Source of the DNA: CAG-390 sp051867815
Lineage (GTDB): Bacteria > Bacillota > Clostridia > Oscillospirales > CAG-272
Direction of reading: 5' to 3'
DNA: 12,384 bases
Assembly: GCA_051867815.1 (NCBI GenBank)
Contig: JBJDZD010000062.1
Location: 1 to 12,384, forward strand
The position numbers and the translations under genes are program-made. Under the pieces are notes generated by a model. That model made no database searches. It saw nothing but the letters and a program-made list of their open reading frames with translations, and was not told where the DNA came from. Of the stretch, positions 11,719 to 12,384 are shown in pieces (the stretch's first letter is position 1; the number at the start of each line of letters is the position of its first letter).

Positions 11719-12384
11719 ATGGAAAAGAATATCAAAATACTGATAGCGGACGATAATGAAAGCGAACGCAAGCGCTTGGCGGACGGACTGCGCCGCTCCG
11801 GTTTTCATCGCGTCGAGGAGGTGGCGAACGGTGAGGAAGCGCTGAACAAGCTCTCGGACGGAACATACGACATTGCCATAGTTGACGTTTGGCTCTCAAA
11901 GGTGGACGGCATCGGCGTTCTGCGCCAAAGCCACGCAATGGATTTCGGCTCGTCGCTTCCGCCCCTCTTTATAGTAACATCTTCCCTTTCAAGCCAGAAT
12001 ATATTTTTTGACGCCATGAATGCCGGGGCAGTGCTTTGCCTTTTGAAGCCCATAGACCCTGCAAGCCTTGCGGAGCATCTGACCAATTTGAACCGCGAGC
12101 GCTCGCGCGAGGATAAAACTCCGGATATTGAAACGCAAGTCACAAAGATCATTCATCAGATAGGAGTTCCGGCACATATCAAGGGCTATCAGTATCTGCG
12201 CACGGCGATTCTTCTGACCGTGCGTGACAGCGACGTTATCAATTCCGTAACCAAGGTGCTTTATCCGACCGTGGCAAAGAAATATCAAACGACCACCTCG
12301 CGCGTTGAGCGTGCCATCCGCCACGCCATTGAGGTCGCATGGGATCGCGGCGACGTCGAAACGCTGAACAGCTATTTCGGCTAT
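11719..12384 (+). CDS. spo0A: Sporulation master regulator Spo0A (3' end outside window)
   Basis: Spo0A is the phosphorelay response regulator that commits Firmicutes to sporulation by binding 0A boxes. The visible 222 residues cover a receiver domain (about 4-125), a linker, and most of the Spo0A DNA-binding domain. That domain is highly conserved, with IGVPAHIKGYQYLRTAI (148-164), VTKVLYPTVAKKY (177-189) and TSRVERAIRHAIEVAWDRG (193-211, recognition helix). Only the last few dozen residues should be missing. The receiver keeps the acidic pair D11/D12, phospho-acceptor D56, T87 and K110. The usual Met-Pro after the Asp is replaced: D56-V-W-L-S-K-V-D-G. The ATG lies 12 nt after GGAGG, a long spacing, but no other start fits. 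No kinase or other phosphorelay gene is in the window. Confidence 0.95.
   Translation, partial: MEKNIKILIADDNESERKRLADGLRRSGFHRVEEVANGEEALNKLSDGTYDIAIVDVWLSKVDGIGVLRQSHAMDFGSSLPPLFIVTSSLSSQNIFFDAMNAGAVLCLLKPIDPASLAEHLTNLNRERSREDKTPDIETQVTKIIHQIGVPAHIKGYQYLRTAILLTVRDSDVINSVTKVLYPTVAKKYQTTTSRVERAIRHAIEVAWDRGDVETLNSYFGY

Overview
The window most likely comes from a spore-forming Clostridia-class Firmicute. It carries the spore regulator Spo0A, a GerW/YtfJ-family spore protein, a lon-ysxC pair, an scpA-scpB pair, an L20-type infC leader and strong GGAGG ribosome binding sites. Coding DNA has moderate to high GC and the spacers are AT-rich. I cannot assign a genus. There is no mobile element, CRISPR array, rRNA or tRNA that I can support.

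Left part (1-511): the 5' end of infC (translation initiation factor IF-3) leaves the window on the minus strand. It is preceded by a roughly 150-nt structured leader that resembles an L20 (rpmI-rplT operon) leader and ends in an intrinsic terminator. infC has no ATG, GTG or TTG start: an in-frame TGA lies three codons upstream, and the only well-placed initiator is ATA behind a full GGAGGTGA. Its promoter and the divergent promoter of the next gene are both exact TTGACA-N17-TATAAT.

Middle-left (512-3086): a sugar phosphate isomerase/epimerase-like TIM-barrel gene (+) and a GH25 muramidase lipoprotein with a C-terminal SH3 domain (-) converge on one bidirectional terminator. The lysozyme gene has its own sigma-A-type promoter and a long, potentially folded 5' UTR. 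A gene-free spacer follows, ending in the promoter for lon.

Main operon (3087-11491): nine genes on the + strand with gaps of at most 51 bp: lon, ysxC/engB (overlapping lon by 11 bp), an M50 site-2-type protease, scpA, scpB, a DUF2953 protein, gerW/ytfJ, a D-Ala-D-Ala carboxypeptidase (S11) and an RsuA/RluB-family pseudouridine synthase. This joins protein quality control, ribosome assembly, chromosome segregation (the SMC partners ScpA/ScpB) and spore envelope functions. It resembles the B. subtilis lonA-ysxC and scpA-scpB-ypuI-dacB-spmA-spmB-rluB neighbourhoods merged, but without spmA and spmB.

Right end (11492-12384): a spacer with a strong hairpin, nested inverted repeats and weak promoter candidates precedes spo0A, which runs off the window. 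Its DNA-binding domain is canonical, but its receiver has a non-canonical loop after the phospho-acceptor Asp.

The window is mostly conserved core genome. I found no clearly new multi-gene system. The best leads are the ATA start of infC, the unusual Spo0A receiver, the missing spmAB, and several unexplained RNA or operator-like hairpins.
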